Source: Lachnospiraceae bacterium | Lineage (GTDB): Bacteria > Bacillota > Clostridia > Lachnospirales > Lachnospiraceae | DNA: 47,478 nt | NCBI GenBank assembly: GCA_014804615.1 | Contig: JAAUZL010000018.1 | Coordinates: 192,803 to 240,280 of the forward strand | Reading direction: 5' to 3' | Shown here: positions 23,494-31,476 of the stretch, one piece after another | How the letters are laid out: each line of letters starts with the position of its first letter | How positions within the stretch are numbered: the stretch's first letter is position 1 | Translations under genes and position numbers: made by a program | The notes under the pieces: model-generated | What the model was told of the DNA's origin: nothing | The model's input: the letters and a program-made list of their open reading frames with translations, nothing else | The model's database searches: none

Positions 23494-26400
23494 TCAGGGC
23501 GCTGTGTATACATCTCTCTGCAGAATCGTGAACTTCATCGTGACGCTGCCACCGTATATGCCTGTTCCGGTCACTGTCACGCTCCCCTTGTTTTTACCGG
23601 CTGTCACGTTTGCGCCATAGGTCAGGGTATAGTCTCCCTCCCCGTTGACTTCTGTTTGCGGCGTCAGTTTTGTCAGTTTATAGTCTCCATTTGGTGCAGT
23701 CAGCGCCGCTTCATCTGTTATTGTATTCTTCTTTGCTGCTTTGACCGCATTGGTTTCGCCATAATAGACAGCCACATCCGGTGACACCTGTTCTCCCTTG
23801 TAGGCGATCTGGGCAGTTTCGCTCGACACTACTACATATAAGTTACTGCCTGTCAGCTTCGTCTCGTAAATATTCAGATACACCGTGATCTCTTTTCCCG
23901 CTGTGGTCGTATAGCCGCTTCCCTGCGCCGCCGTGATGACCGCGCGGGGATGTATTGCCTGTACGTCCGCCCATGCCGGTCCGTCCGCTGTCCCCAGAGC
24001 CGCCAGCTTATCCAGATACGCTTTTACCTCTGTCTGGCTGCAGTTTTCATAATTCACTGTGTAATCTTTATTTCCCAGTGTCTTTTTGCCGTCCTTCACG
24101 GTGATCTTAGGCGCATATTGATATTCAGATGCTTTTTTGCTGTCATATGCCGTTGTTGCAGCTGACACGGTCAGATTGTCTGCGCCCGCCTCCATCGCCG
24201 CTTCGCTGATCTCAAAGGTCACTTTCAGGTTACCCGTATAGTTTCCTTTTCCCTTGAAGGTCATAGTGGGGATCTTATTCGCCAGATTCGCCGATTTCAG
24301 CACGGTGTTGTTGGCATAGCTCACAGTGTAGTCTGTCCCCTCTTTCAGAACAACACCTGTCGCGTTTCCGTCCGTGTCAATCAGGCTCAGGCGGATGCGC
24401 TGTGAGGGTTTTGCTCCCTCTCTCGTATATTTCACCGTGCCGGTTAACTTATAAAAAGTATTTCCCTTATCATCCTTCGTGGATGTAAGGCTGTCCGGCT
24501 CCTGCCCTGTTGTTTTCGCAGCCTCCACCTTCACAAAGGCAGGGTCTGTCAGCGACACAGCACCAATCTTGAAAGTCTTATTGAAGCTCCCGCTGTAGCC
24601 CGACTCCGGCTTCGCCGTGAAGGTCATGGTAGCAGTTCCCTTCTTGATGTTGTTCTTGTAGCTGATGGTGTAGTGCTCACCATATTTCAGCGTTTTTTCG
24701 TCCAGATTGGTTTTCGTCACCTTGGTAGTGAGTGTCACTTTATTCTGGGTCACGGCGCTGCCTGTATAAGGCATGGACGTTTTAAAATCGTTGTCGTTCG
24801 GGTTTGTCTGGGCATTGTAGGCCTTCACCTCAATAGTGTTCGCCTTAAATGCCTCTCCCGTGATCTTAAAGGTAACGCTCTTTGATCCCTTGTAGTTTCC
24901 AATTCCGGTGATCATCATGGTGGCGGTACCTACGGCCTTATTGTTGGTGTAGGTGACTGTGTAATCCTGCCCCCAGACCAGGAATGTCTTACCTGATTTT
25001 ACGGTGAAGAGGTCGTTTGCGTTTGCTTCCGGCGTGTTGCTGATTTTTCCGTCCGCACTCATTTTATAATATTTCTTTCCATCACTGTAGCCGGGCGTCA
25101 GCGTCATTACCCTGCCTTTGTTATAGGGCATATTCTTTTGGTTTTTGCCCAGTGTGACGGTAACGTTTTTGACAAGATTTGCTTTATCTGTCACATATAT
25201 TTCACGCTTAATCTCACCATCATAATTCCCGATTCCTTCCACAGTCATCTCAAAGACGCCGCTGTAACCTTTCGGGATGGCGGGAAGCGTATACTTATTA
25301 TTTTTACTCTGATCATATGTTCCCGTGACATTCCACTTGCCGCCGCCCTCGGCTTTCACTACGTTTCCATCTGCATCGCGTACGTTGTCGGAGCTATATG
25401 TCACTGTATAATCTTTTCCAGCCGTCATAGCCTTCTTGTATTTCAGGGAGGAAAAAGGCTTCTGTACATTTTTCGCATTGGTCACAAGCTGATCGGTATA
25501 CTTTAAAGTGACGCCTGCCGCAGTATTGCCGCTGCCGTTCCCAATGGATGCCTTTCTGATGTGGAAATTACTGTAAACGGTTCCCGTATGGTTGCCCTTA
25601 CCTTTGATCTCCACATAGGGCAGATCTGCGCTAAATCCATTCTCTTTATTTTCTAAACTGTTAGAAATGCCTCCCGTAACATTTTCTACCTGATCTGCAT
25701 TGGTGTTGTTATAATATTTGACCGTGTAATCCTTTCCGGCTTTCAGCAATGTTCCATCCGACGCATAGACAGCCGTTAAGGGCTTGATAGCATTTCCCGT
25801 GTAGAACTGTTCCGGAATCTCCTGAATCTGAATTCCTCCCTTCGCTGATTGCACAATCCAGCGGGCATACAGGGTGGTGTCTGTCAGCACCGTATCCACT
25901 GCGAAATTCCATACCTTTGTGCATGCCTGATCCTTGTACCAGCCTGTGAAAAGATATCCCTCTGCCGTGGGTGCAGTCGGCTCCTTGATCAGCCAGCCGG
26001 AGCGCACAGACTTTATGGGCGCTGTCTCTATTCCATGCCCCATCATGTCAAAGGTTACGGTATACACGACACGCTCCTCCGCGATGGTGAGGGTGCCCGG
26101 TTGATAGCCGTTCTCACTATCAACTACGTAGTTATCACCTATCGTCGCGACCGTCGGGGTAACCGTGTAAATTCCTGTTTTACTTGTGTCTATATTGTCT
26201 TTGTTCACCGAACTACCGTTTGGCGTGGCAAAGGAAAATGACAATCCCGTCACTTTGTCTTCGTCTCCGTTGAAGAAACCCGTCATTTCACAGGCAAATG
26301 TCTCCGGTATGGTATCGCCCACAGCAATCGTGGTATCCTTCACCCTGATTTTTACCTTTGACTTGTCAATGGTAAAGCTCTTTTCAACCGTGCCGCTGTA

Positions 26401-29364
26401 AATGCCCATACCTTTGACAACAACGGTTGCTGTTCCCGCGTTGATATTGTTTTTATAAGATACCGTGTAATCTGTACCGGCATTCAGAACTGTGCCGCTT
26501 TGTGTAAGTTTCACCTCCATGCGGGGCGTGTGCTGTCCGCTGTTGTATACAGGGTTATTACCCGGCAGAGTTATGACGGTGTTCGCCTTTGTTAAGCTCA
26601 GTGTCACAGTCAGTTCGATCGTTGTTTCCAGCTTCTTATCTGTCTCAGGTTGATAAGTCACAACCAGAGTCTTCATACCCGGCACGGACATAGTCGCATT
26701 AATTTCTGCTACATTCGTCGTAAAGCCTTCAGTCAGCTTATAAATGTCTCCCTGGTCATTGAAATATGTTACGGTTATGTCGTCAATATTGATCGTCTCA
26801 CCGCATACATAGGAAGTCCTTTTCTTGACAGCGGTTATATGGGGTTTAGAAGCCTCCGGTTTCTTATTTTTTGTAATCAAAATGCTGTAGGATAAGTTCT
26901 GCGGTAACTCCGTAATCACAGTGCCGTCAGAGCGATACCATTTGTCTCTCGAATTTACAGGGAGTTCCACCGATTGTTTGACATTGCGGGGCGTGTAGAT
27001 CTTGTTCAGCTTTACTGAGGAGCCCTCGGGAAATAATCCCTCCATATCCATCACATTGCCAGTATCAAAATTGCTTAGATCCAGTTCGGTCAGATTAAAG
27101 CAATCATAAAACATGAAACTCATATTCGTCACGCTGCCGATATCAAAATTGTTTACATTCAGCTTGACCAAATGTCCGCAGCTATCAAACATGCCCCCCA
27201 TATTTGTCACTTTGCCGGTATCAAATCTTGTCACATCTATGCTGGTCAGACCACCACATTGAGAAAACATGCCGCTCATATCCGTCACACTGCTGGTATC
27301 AAAATTGCTTACATTCAGATTGGTCAGCTTTACGCAGCCGGAAAACATGAAACTCATATCCGTCACTTTGCTGGTATTGAAATGACTTACATCCAGCTTG
27401 GTCAGGCTACCGCAGTAATCAAACATGTTGTTCATGTCCGTCACTTTGCTGGTATTGAAATGACTTACATCCAGTGCGGTCAGATTTTCACAGCCGGAAA
27501 ACATGTGGCTCATATTCGTCACATTACTGGTATCAAAGTTTGTTAGACCGATATTGGTCAGATTTTCACAGCCATAAAACATGTATGAAGCGTCTGTCAT
27601 ACCTGTTACATTGATTTCTGCGGTTTTTATTGACTCTATATCATCATACCAAGGTGTCCACCTATGAGAATCAGAATCGACAATCTTATTTTCCCAATCC
27701 CCGGTTCCGCTCACTGTCAGCTTCCCGTTCGCATCAATTTTCCATGAGATATCGTTGCTTGTACCGCTCACAGCTTCTACAGGCGTGCTATTTTTCTTCA
27801 AAGTTATACTGTAGTCCAAGTTTTTCGGCAGTTCGGTCACTACAGTGCCATCAGAGCGATACCATTTGTCCTTGGACTTTGCAGGGAGTTCCACAGATTG
27901 CGTGACATTGCGGGGCGTGTAGATCGTGGTCAGATTTGCGCAGTTATTAAACATGTCGTCCATATCCGTCACACTGCTGACGTCGAAATTGCTTAGATCT
28001 AGCTCGGTTAGAATCCTGCAGTTATCAAACATATGCCACATGTGCTCCACTTTTGCGGTATCGAAATGGCTGACATCCAGACTGGTCAGACTACTGCAAG
28101 AAGAGAACATACTCTGCATATTCGTTACATTATCGGTATCAAATTGACTGACATCTAAGTTTGTCAGTTTGTTGCAACTCTCGAACATATCGGCCATACA
28201 CGTTACATTACCGGTGTTAAAATGGCTGACATCCAGGCTAGTCAGACTCCAGCAGGACGCAAACATATTAGACATATCCGTTACATTATCAGTGTCAAAA
28301 TGACTGACATCTAGACTGGTCAGGCTGTAGCATCCAGCAAACATATAACTCATATCTGTTACTTTACTAGTGTCAAAATGACTGACATTCAGACTGGTCA
28401 GGCTGTTACAATTAAAGAAGGTATCTTTCATAGAAGTGACATTGCTGGTATCAAAGCTGTCCAATGTCAGAGTTGTCAGTTTGTAACAACACTCAAACAT
28501 ATTAGTCATATTCGTCACGTTTTCCGTGCGGAAATTGCTTAAATCCAGTCGTGTAATAACCTTACACCATTCAAACATACTTTCCATGTTTGTCACACTT
28601 TGGGTGTCAAACTCTCTCAAGTCCAAATTGCTAATCTCATAACATCTATAAAACATATAACTCATATCTGTTACTTTACTCGTATCAAGATTACTCAGGT
28701 CTAGAGTGGTCAACTCAGAACATTCATAGAACATATAAGACAAATCCGTCATATCCTTGACATCCACTACGGCAGACTTAATAGTGGAGCGTTTGTTATA
28801 CCACGGTGGCAGCTCATCCCCGAAACTATTCTTCGTGCGCTCAAAATCCCCGGTTCCGCTTACCGTCAGCTTTCCGTTCTTATCAATTACCCATGAAATA
28901 TCGTTGCTTGTACCGCTTGCGATATCCCCTGCAGAAGCTGCCATCACCGAATTGACATCTGGCTCCTCTTCCGCCGCATTCTCTGAGACAGATTCCTGCT
29001 CTTCGTCCACGGACATCACAGCGTCCTCCTCACCCTCTATGGCAGGCGCATCATCCCCTTCCGGCTCATCCGCTTCCTGATCCGGATTCTCTGTTTCTTC
29101 CTCATCGGTCTCCTCTGCAGGTGCCGACTCCGTATTCTCTTTCTCTGATTCCTTCTCGGGCGAAGTTTCCGCTTCCTTTGCTGCTTCCTCTTCTTCAATT
29201 GTGACAATTGTGTCACTATCCTCGTCCGGTTCTGCTAAGGACGCACTCTGCCCTACATTCGGATCATTTGAAACGGCCCATACGTCCAGAGACGCCGCAT
29301 CTGTAAGGAGCAGCGCTCCGCACAATAATCCAGCCGCTAATCTTGTGAAAATTCGTTTCTTCAT
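23494..29364 (-). CDS. Giant secreted BspA-family leucine-rich repeat surface protein
   Basis: A 1956-aa secreted protein. It has a signal peptide (MKKRIFTRLAAGLLCGALLL) and an acidic Glu-rich linker to about residue 140. It then has two homologous LRR blocks: an NDISW-xID-GKLTVSGTGD cap, ten (about 203-465) and seven (about 588-770) 26-residue BspA/DUF285 repeats of the type T-x-MSxMF-x-C-xxLTxLDVSxFDTxxV, and a YTPRNV-QSVELP-KWYRSDGTV cap. Next come an Ig-like domain, an MBG-like module, an InlB B-repeat (GYLFTGWY), and seven modules with DYTV-x-Y and G-x-G-x-Y-x-G. No LPXTG or SLH anchor is visible. The frame opens at 29397; GAGGAGG precedes the ATG at 29364. It is probably an adhesin. Confidence 0.88.
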   Translation of the reverse strand: MKKRIFTRLAAGLLCGALLLTDAASLDVWAVSNDPNVGQSASLAEPDEDSDTIVTIEEEEAAKEAETSPEKESEKENTESAPAEETDEEETENPDQEADEPEGDDAPAIEGEEDAVMSVDEEQESVSENAAEEEPDVNSVMAASAGDIASGTSNDISWVIDKNGKLTVSGTGDFERTKNSFGDELPPWYNKRSTIKSAVVDVKDMTDLSYMFYECSELTTLDLSNLDTSKVTDMSYMFYRCYEISNLDLREFDTQSVTNMESMFEWCKVITRLDLSNFRTENVTNMTNMFECCYKLTTLTLDSFDTSNVTSMKDTFFNCNSLTSLNVSHFDTSKVTDMSYMFAGCYSLTSLDVSHFDTDNVTDMSNMFASCWSLTSLDVSHFNTGNVTCMADMFESCNKLTNLDVSQFDTDNVTNMQSMFSSCSSLTSLDVSHFDTAKVEHMWHMFDNCRILTELDLSNFDVSSVTDMDDMFNNCANLTTIYTPRNVTQSVELPAKSKDKWYRSDGTVVTELPKNLDYSITLKKNSTPVEAVSGTSNDISWKIDANGKLTVSGTGDWENKIVDSDSHRWTPWYDDIESIKTAEINVTGMTDASYMFYGCENLTNIGLTNFDTSNVTNMSHMFSGCENLTALDVSHFNTSKVTDMNNMFDYCGSLTKLDVSHFNTSKVTDMSFMFSGCVKLTNLNVSNFDTSSVTDMSGMFSQCGGLTSIDVTRFDTGKVTNMGGMFDSCGHLVKLNVNNFDIGSVTNMSFMFYDCFNLTELDLSNFDTGNVMDMEGLFPEGSSVKLNKIYTPRNVKQSVELPVNSRDKWYRSDGTVITELPQNLSYSILITKNKKPEASKPHITAVKKRTSYVCGETINIDDITVTYFNDQGDIYKLTEGFTTNVAEINATMSVPGMKTLVVTYQPETDKKLETTIELTVTLSLTKANTVITLPGNNPVYNSGQHTPRMEVKLTQSGTVLNAGTDYTVSYKNNINAGTATVVVKGMGIYSGTVEKSFTIDKSKVKIRVKDTTIAVGDTIPETFACEMTGFFNGDEDKVTGLSFSFATPNGSSVNKDNIDTSKTGIYTVTPTVATIGDNYVVDSENGYQPGTLTIAEERVVYTVTFDMMGHGIETAPIKSVRSGWLIKEPTAPTAEGYLFTGWYKDQACTKVWNFAVDTVLTDTTLYARWIVQSAKGGIQIQEIPEQFYTGNAIKPLTAVYASDGTLLKAGKDYTVKYYNNTNADQVENVTGGISNSLENKENGFSADLPYVEIKGKGNHTGTVYSNFHIRKASIGNGSGNTAAGVTLKYTDQLVTNAKNVQKPFSSLKYKKAMTAGKDYTVTYSSDNVRDADGNVVKAEGGGKWNVTGTYDQSKNNKYTLPAIPKGYSGVFEMTVEGIGNYDGEIKREIYVTDKANLVKNVTVTLGKNQKNMPYNKGRVMTLTPGYSDGKKYYKMSADGKISNTPEANANDLFTVKSGKTFLVWGQDYTVTYTNNKAVGTATMMITGIGNYKGSKSVTFKITGEAFKANTIEVKAYNAQTNPNDNDFKTSMPYTGSAVTQNKVTLTTKVTKTNLDEKTLKYGEHYTISYKNNIKKGTATMTFTAKPESGYSGSFNKTFKIGAVSLTDPAFVKVEAAKTTGQEPDSLTSTKDDKGNTFYKLTGTVKYTREGAKPSQRIRLSLIDTDGNATGVVLKEGTDYTVSYANNTVLKSANLANKIPTMTFKGKGNYTGNLKVTFEISEAAMEAGADNLTVSAATTAYDSKKASEYQYAPKITVKDGKKTLGNKDYTVNYENCSQTEVKAYLDKLAALGTADGPAWADVQAIHPRAVITAAQGSGYTTTAGKEITVYLNIYETKLTGSNLYVVVSSETAQIAYKGEQVSPDVAVYYGETNAVKAAKKNTITDEAALTAPNGDYKLTKLTPQTEVNGEGDYTLTYGANVTAGKNKGSVTVTGTGIYGGSVTMKFTILQRDVYTAP
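26960..27620 (-). repeat. BspA repeat block B (seven 78-bp units)
   Basis: Seven tandem units of 78 bp encode 26-residue DUF285 leucine-rich repeats, followed by the YTPRNV cap. The units differ in sequence but share MSxMF-x-C and DTSxV positions. The block is a second copy of the cap-LRR-cap unit in the same gene. Confidence 0.8.
27900..28770 (-). repeat. BspA repeat block A (ten 78-bp units)
   Basis: Ten tandem 78-bp units encode 26-residue DUF285 repeats and end in the same YTPRNV-type cap as block B. Some adjacent units are close at the DNA level, suggesting recent unit gain. Confidence 0.8.
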
Positions 29365-29406
29365 TATAACCTCCTCATAAAACTTGATCGATTCCAACTG
29401 TTTCCT

Positions 29407-29435
29407 ATTATATGGTCATCAATTCTAATAGTCAA
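29407..29435 (-). promoter_or_regulatory. Promoter of the BspA-type gene
   Basis: On the minus strand, -35 TTGACT (29435-29430) and a perfect -10 TATAAT (29412-29407) have 17-bp spacing, about 43 bp ahead of the ATG. Confidence 0.85.
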
Positions 29436-29454
29436 TATCATAATTCTTATAGTC
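29421..29454. promoter_or_regulatory. Tandem operator candidate: two 13-bp direct repeats 21 bp apart
   Basis: AATTCTAATAGTC (29421-29433) and AATTCTTATAGTC (29442-29454) differ at one base and start exactly 21 bp apart, two helical turns. The first covers the -35 and spacer of the BspA-type promoter. The divergent XRE protein is the obvious candidate ligand. Confidence 0.65.
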
Positions 29455-29517
29455 TATTATTCGCAATATATATTTTTCTTACGCTTTAAACATATAATGA
29501 TAGAGGAGGAACTTATT

Positions 29518-29853
29518 TTGGGTAAAATAGATTACAAAATGCTCGGGGAACAAATTAGATATATCAGAAATCAATTGCATCTCTCACAGGAGCATTTAGC
29601 TGAGTTATGTGATATTTCACCCTCTTTCATGGGTCATATCGAAAGAGGCACACGAAAGATGTCTATGGAAACTTTTGTATCTATTGCCGATGCCCTGAAT
29701 GTCAGCACCGACTATCTCCTTTATAACCAGCTGCCTGATAACGATGCGACGATAGCCGGGATCATTGAAACAGTAAAGCAAAACAATGAGGCACATTACG
29801 ATAAATACATCTCCATTATCCGTGCTCTTGCAGAAATATCTGACCGTCTATAA
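29518..29853 (+). CDS. XRE family transcriptional regulator
   Basis: A 111-aa DNA-binding protein. The HTH (about residues 5-60) reads LGEQIRYIRNQLHLSQEHLAELCDISPSFMGHIERG, followed by a short helical tail. The frame opens with ATG 29497, but GAGGAGG at 29503-29509 lies inside that stretch and points to TTG 29518 (GKIDYK...), 8 bp further on. It is divergent from the BspA-type gene and likely regulates it. The closest type is SinR-like. Confidence 0.83.
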   Translation: MGKIDYKMLGEQIRYIRNQLHLSQEHLAELCDISPSFMGHIERGTRKMSMETFVSIADALNVSTDYLLYNQLPDNDATIAGIIETVKQNNEAHYDKYISIIRALAEISDRL

Positions 29854-29872
29854 ATTTAATTCCCAATAAAAA

Positions 29873-29911
29873 TTCCCTTGTCAAATACCCATGAGGGTAA
29901 AAACAAGGGAA
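29873..29911 (+). terminator. Terminator-like nested hairpin after the XRE gene
   Basis: TTCCCTTG (29873-29880) pairs with CAAGGGAA (29904-29911), enclosing TACCC-ATGA-GGGTA (29886-29899). It lies 20 bp after the stop. The 3' side lacks a long T-run. Confidence 0.5.
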
Positions 29912-29918
29912 AGCTAAC

Positions 29919-29961
29919 TTTCATAGACTTCATTGGTGCGAAAGGTCAGTATTTTCCTCTG
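29919..29961. repeat. 43-bp direct repeat, copy 2 (gene remnant)
   Basis: A 40/43 match to 23009-23051, in the same orientation. Read on the minus strand it still encodes KILTF-x-TNEVYE, but no surrounding gene is present, so it is a remnant. Confidence 0.85.
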
Positions 29962-29983
29962 GTAAGCAGCGTTTGACCATAAA

Positions 29984-30526
29984 TTAACCTCTCGTTAAAA
30001 TTTTTTTTGCTTCTTGACACCACTCTAAATAAGTTTGATAAGTTTTTATTCCAAACTCCACTGTAAGCAAATAGTATTTATGAGTGTCATCTTCATTCGG
30101 ACTATTATTTAAGATTGTTTTTGCACTCAAAAGAGCCGGCAATTCACTTTTGATTCTTTTTTCAAATGCTTCAATATGAATCATAGCCTGTTCTTCACCT
30201 TTTTCATTTCCGAAAAATAATTTTAATAAGGTTTCATAACGAAGCTCGTCTTTTTCGATAGGCAATGTGAGCCATTTTTTCAAATAAATACGTCCGTTTT
30301 CTGTTATGGTATATATCAATTTATTCCTTTTACTTTCTGTATCTTCCCTCTTAGTAGCCAAACCACGATCAACCAGATCGTTTAAGGCGGGATATATGCT
30401 GCCATAGCTTGCGCTCCAAAAATATTTGAGGGTGGTATCCATTCGTTTCTTTATTTCATATCCCGTTAATTCTTCATGGCTCAGCAAACCTAAAATGACA
30501 CAATCAATTTTTTTCTCATTTGCCAT
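29984..30526 (-). CDS. PadR family transcriptional regulator
   Basis: A 180-aa PadR repressor. The N-terminal winged helix (about 5-85: CVILGLLSHEELTGYEIKKRM, then FWSASYGSIYPALNDLVDRG) is followed by a helical C-terminal dimerisation domain. The frame opens at 30556, but the ATG at 30526 (MANEKKID) follows AAAGGA. The start overlaps the end of the 4Fe-4S gene by 11 bp. It probably represses its own operon through the repeats at 31289-31339. The inducer is unknown. Confidence 0.88.
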   Translation of the reverse strand: MANEKKIDCVILGLLSHEELTGYEIKKRMDTTLKYFWSASYGSIYPALNDLVDRGLATKREDTESKRNKLIYTITENGRIYLKKWLTLPIEKDELRYETLLKLFFGNEKGEEQAMIHIEAFEKRIKSELPALLSAKTILNNSPNEDDTHKYYLLTVEFGIKTYQTYLEWCQEAKKILTRG

Positions 30527-31268
30527 TGTTATTTTCCTTTCTCTCGATGAGTCCAAAAGCTAAGACGTTTTTAGGGCAGTTATCAATACACACACCACAT
30601 TGAATACACTCTTGATTGCTAATGATCCCATGTTTTGTCTCTTTTATTATGTCAATTCCCATAGGACATCCTTTGTTACATTTGCCACAAGATACACAAT
30701 TATCTTTTTGGTTTGTCCTGATATGTATTCCCGGCAGATGTAAAAGCCTGCGAAGTTTTATTCCCAATATCATAAATGGAGCCATCCAACAAAGATAATG
30801 ACAAAATGTTCTCTTTCCAAATAAGATAGCGGGAATAAATATCAGGCAAATAATTCCATAATAGATAATATAGCTCTGAGCAGAAGAAACGGAGATACCG
30901 TTTTCCGTTTCAAACCAAAAATCTATCGTTATAATTTCCTTACTACGAAAGTAACACAAGATAACTATGATCAACCAAATGCCCCATATTACAAATTTGA
31001 TATAATTACGCCATCCTTGTTTTGGTTTTTTTTCATTGATTGCAAAAACACATTCCTGCAATCCTCCTGCAGGACAAAGATAGGAACAAAACCATCTTCC
31101 GAAAGGAACAGACATAATAAATAATAAAACAAAGACGATAAAACTTCCATTGATTATTCCCTTTAATCCTGCATTTATGATTAAAGCGGGACTGAAATAG
31201 TATAGTGTGACAGGAAATAGAAGCAATGAAGTTATAAGCAATAGCTTTCTTATTTGTTGTCTTTGCAT
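30516..31268 (-). CDS. NapH/CcoG-like membrane 4Fe-4S protein
   Basis: A 250-aa protein with about four transmembrane helices (10-28, 35-53, 90-107, 137-155) and two ferredoxin-type clusters near the C-terminus: CVSCGKCNKGCP (about 191-202) and CIQCGVCIDNCP (about 222-233). Two membrane-side cysteine motifs (CSYLCPAG and CHYLC) are present, as in NapH-type polyferredoxins. It probably transfers electrons across or along the membrane. It has no catalytic partner here and is transcribed first in a two-gene operon with PadR. Confidence 0.82.
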   Translation of the reverse strand: MQRQQIRKLLLITSLLLFPVTLYYFSPALIINAGLKGIINGSFIVFVLLFIMSVPFGRWFCSYLCPAGGLQECVFAINEKKPKQGWRNYIKFVIWGIWLIIVILCYFRSKEIITIDFWFETENGISVSSAQSYIIYYGIICLIFIPAILFGKRTFCHYLCWMAPFMILGIKLRRLLHLPGIHIRTNQKDNCVSCGKCNKGCPMGIDIIKETKHGIISNQECIQCGVCIDNCPKNVLAFGLIERKENNNGK

Positions 31269-31288
31269 AATGATACCTCCATTTAGTT

Positions 31289-31339
31289 ATTTTAATATAT
31301 CATTTTAATATATCATTTTAATATATCATTATGATATAT
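31289..31339. promoter_or_regulatory. PadR operator candidate: three tandem repeats plus palindrome
   Basis: Three perfect tandem copies of ATTTTAATATATC (31289-31301, 31302-31314, 31315-31327) run into the perfect palindrome ATATATCAT-T-ATGATATAT (31321-31339). They cover the promoter region of the 4Fe-4S gene. Confidence 0.7.
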
Positions 31340-31385
31340 TATAACAATTAGGTTTTAAATGCAACTGGTTTTAAAAACTTTCATC

Positions 31386-31433
31386 AAAAAAACGGCGTTT
31401 CTGTTCCTCCCGGCTGGGAAGAAAGAAACGCCG
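31386..31433 (-). terminator. Rho-independent terminator of the his operon
   Basis: On the minus strand, CGGCGTTTCT pairs perfectly with AGAAACGCCG (31433-31424 with 31402-31393) and a T7 run follows. It is about 45 bp past the hisIE stop. Confidence 0.92.
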
Positions 31434-31476
31434 CGTCTGCGTAGTATTCAGTTTTTATTTATCCTGAACCGAAAAG

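Noticed and set aside
26970-28770. CRISPR array suggested by regular 78-bp periodicity
   Set aside because: The repeats are coding, degenerate, and translate into a continuous leucine-rich repeat protein; no spacer pattern exists.
23009-29961. Integrative element with attL/attR at the 43-bp repeats
   Set aside because: No integrase, relaxase or excisionase lies between the repeats and no tRNA is at the edge. Kept only as a duplication or insertion scar.
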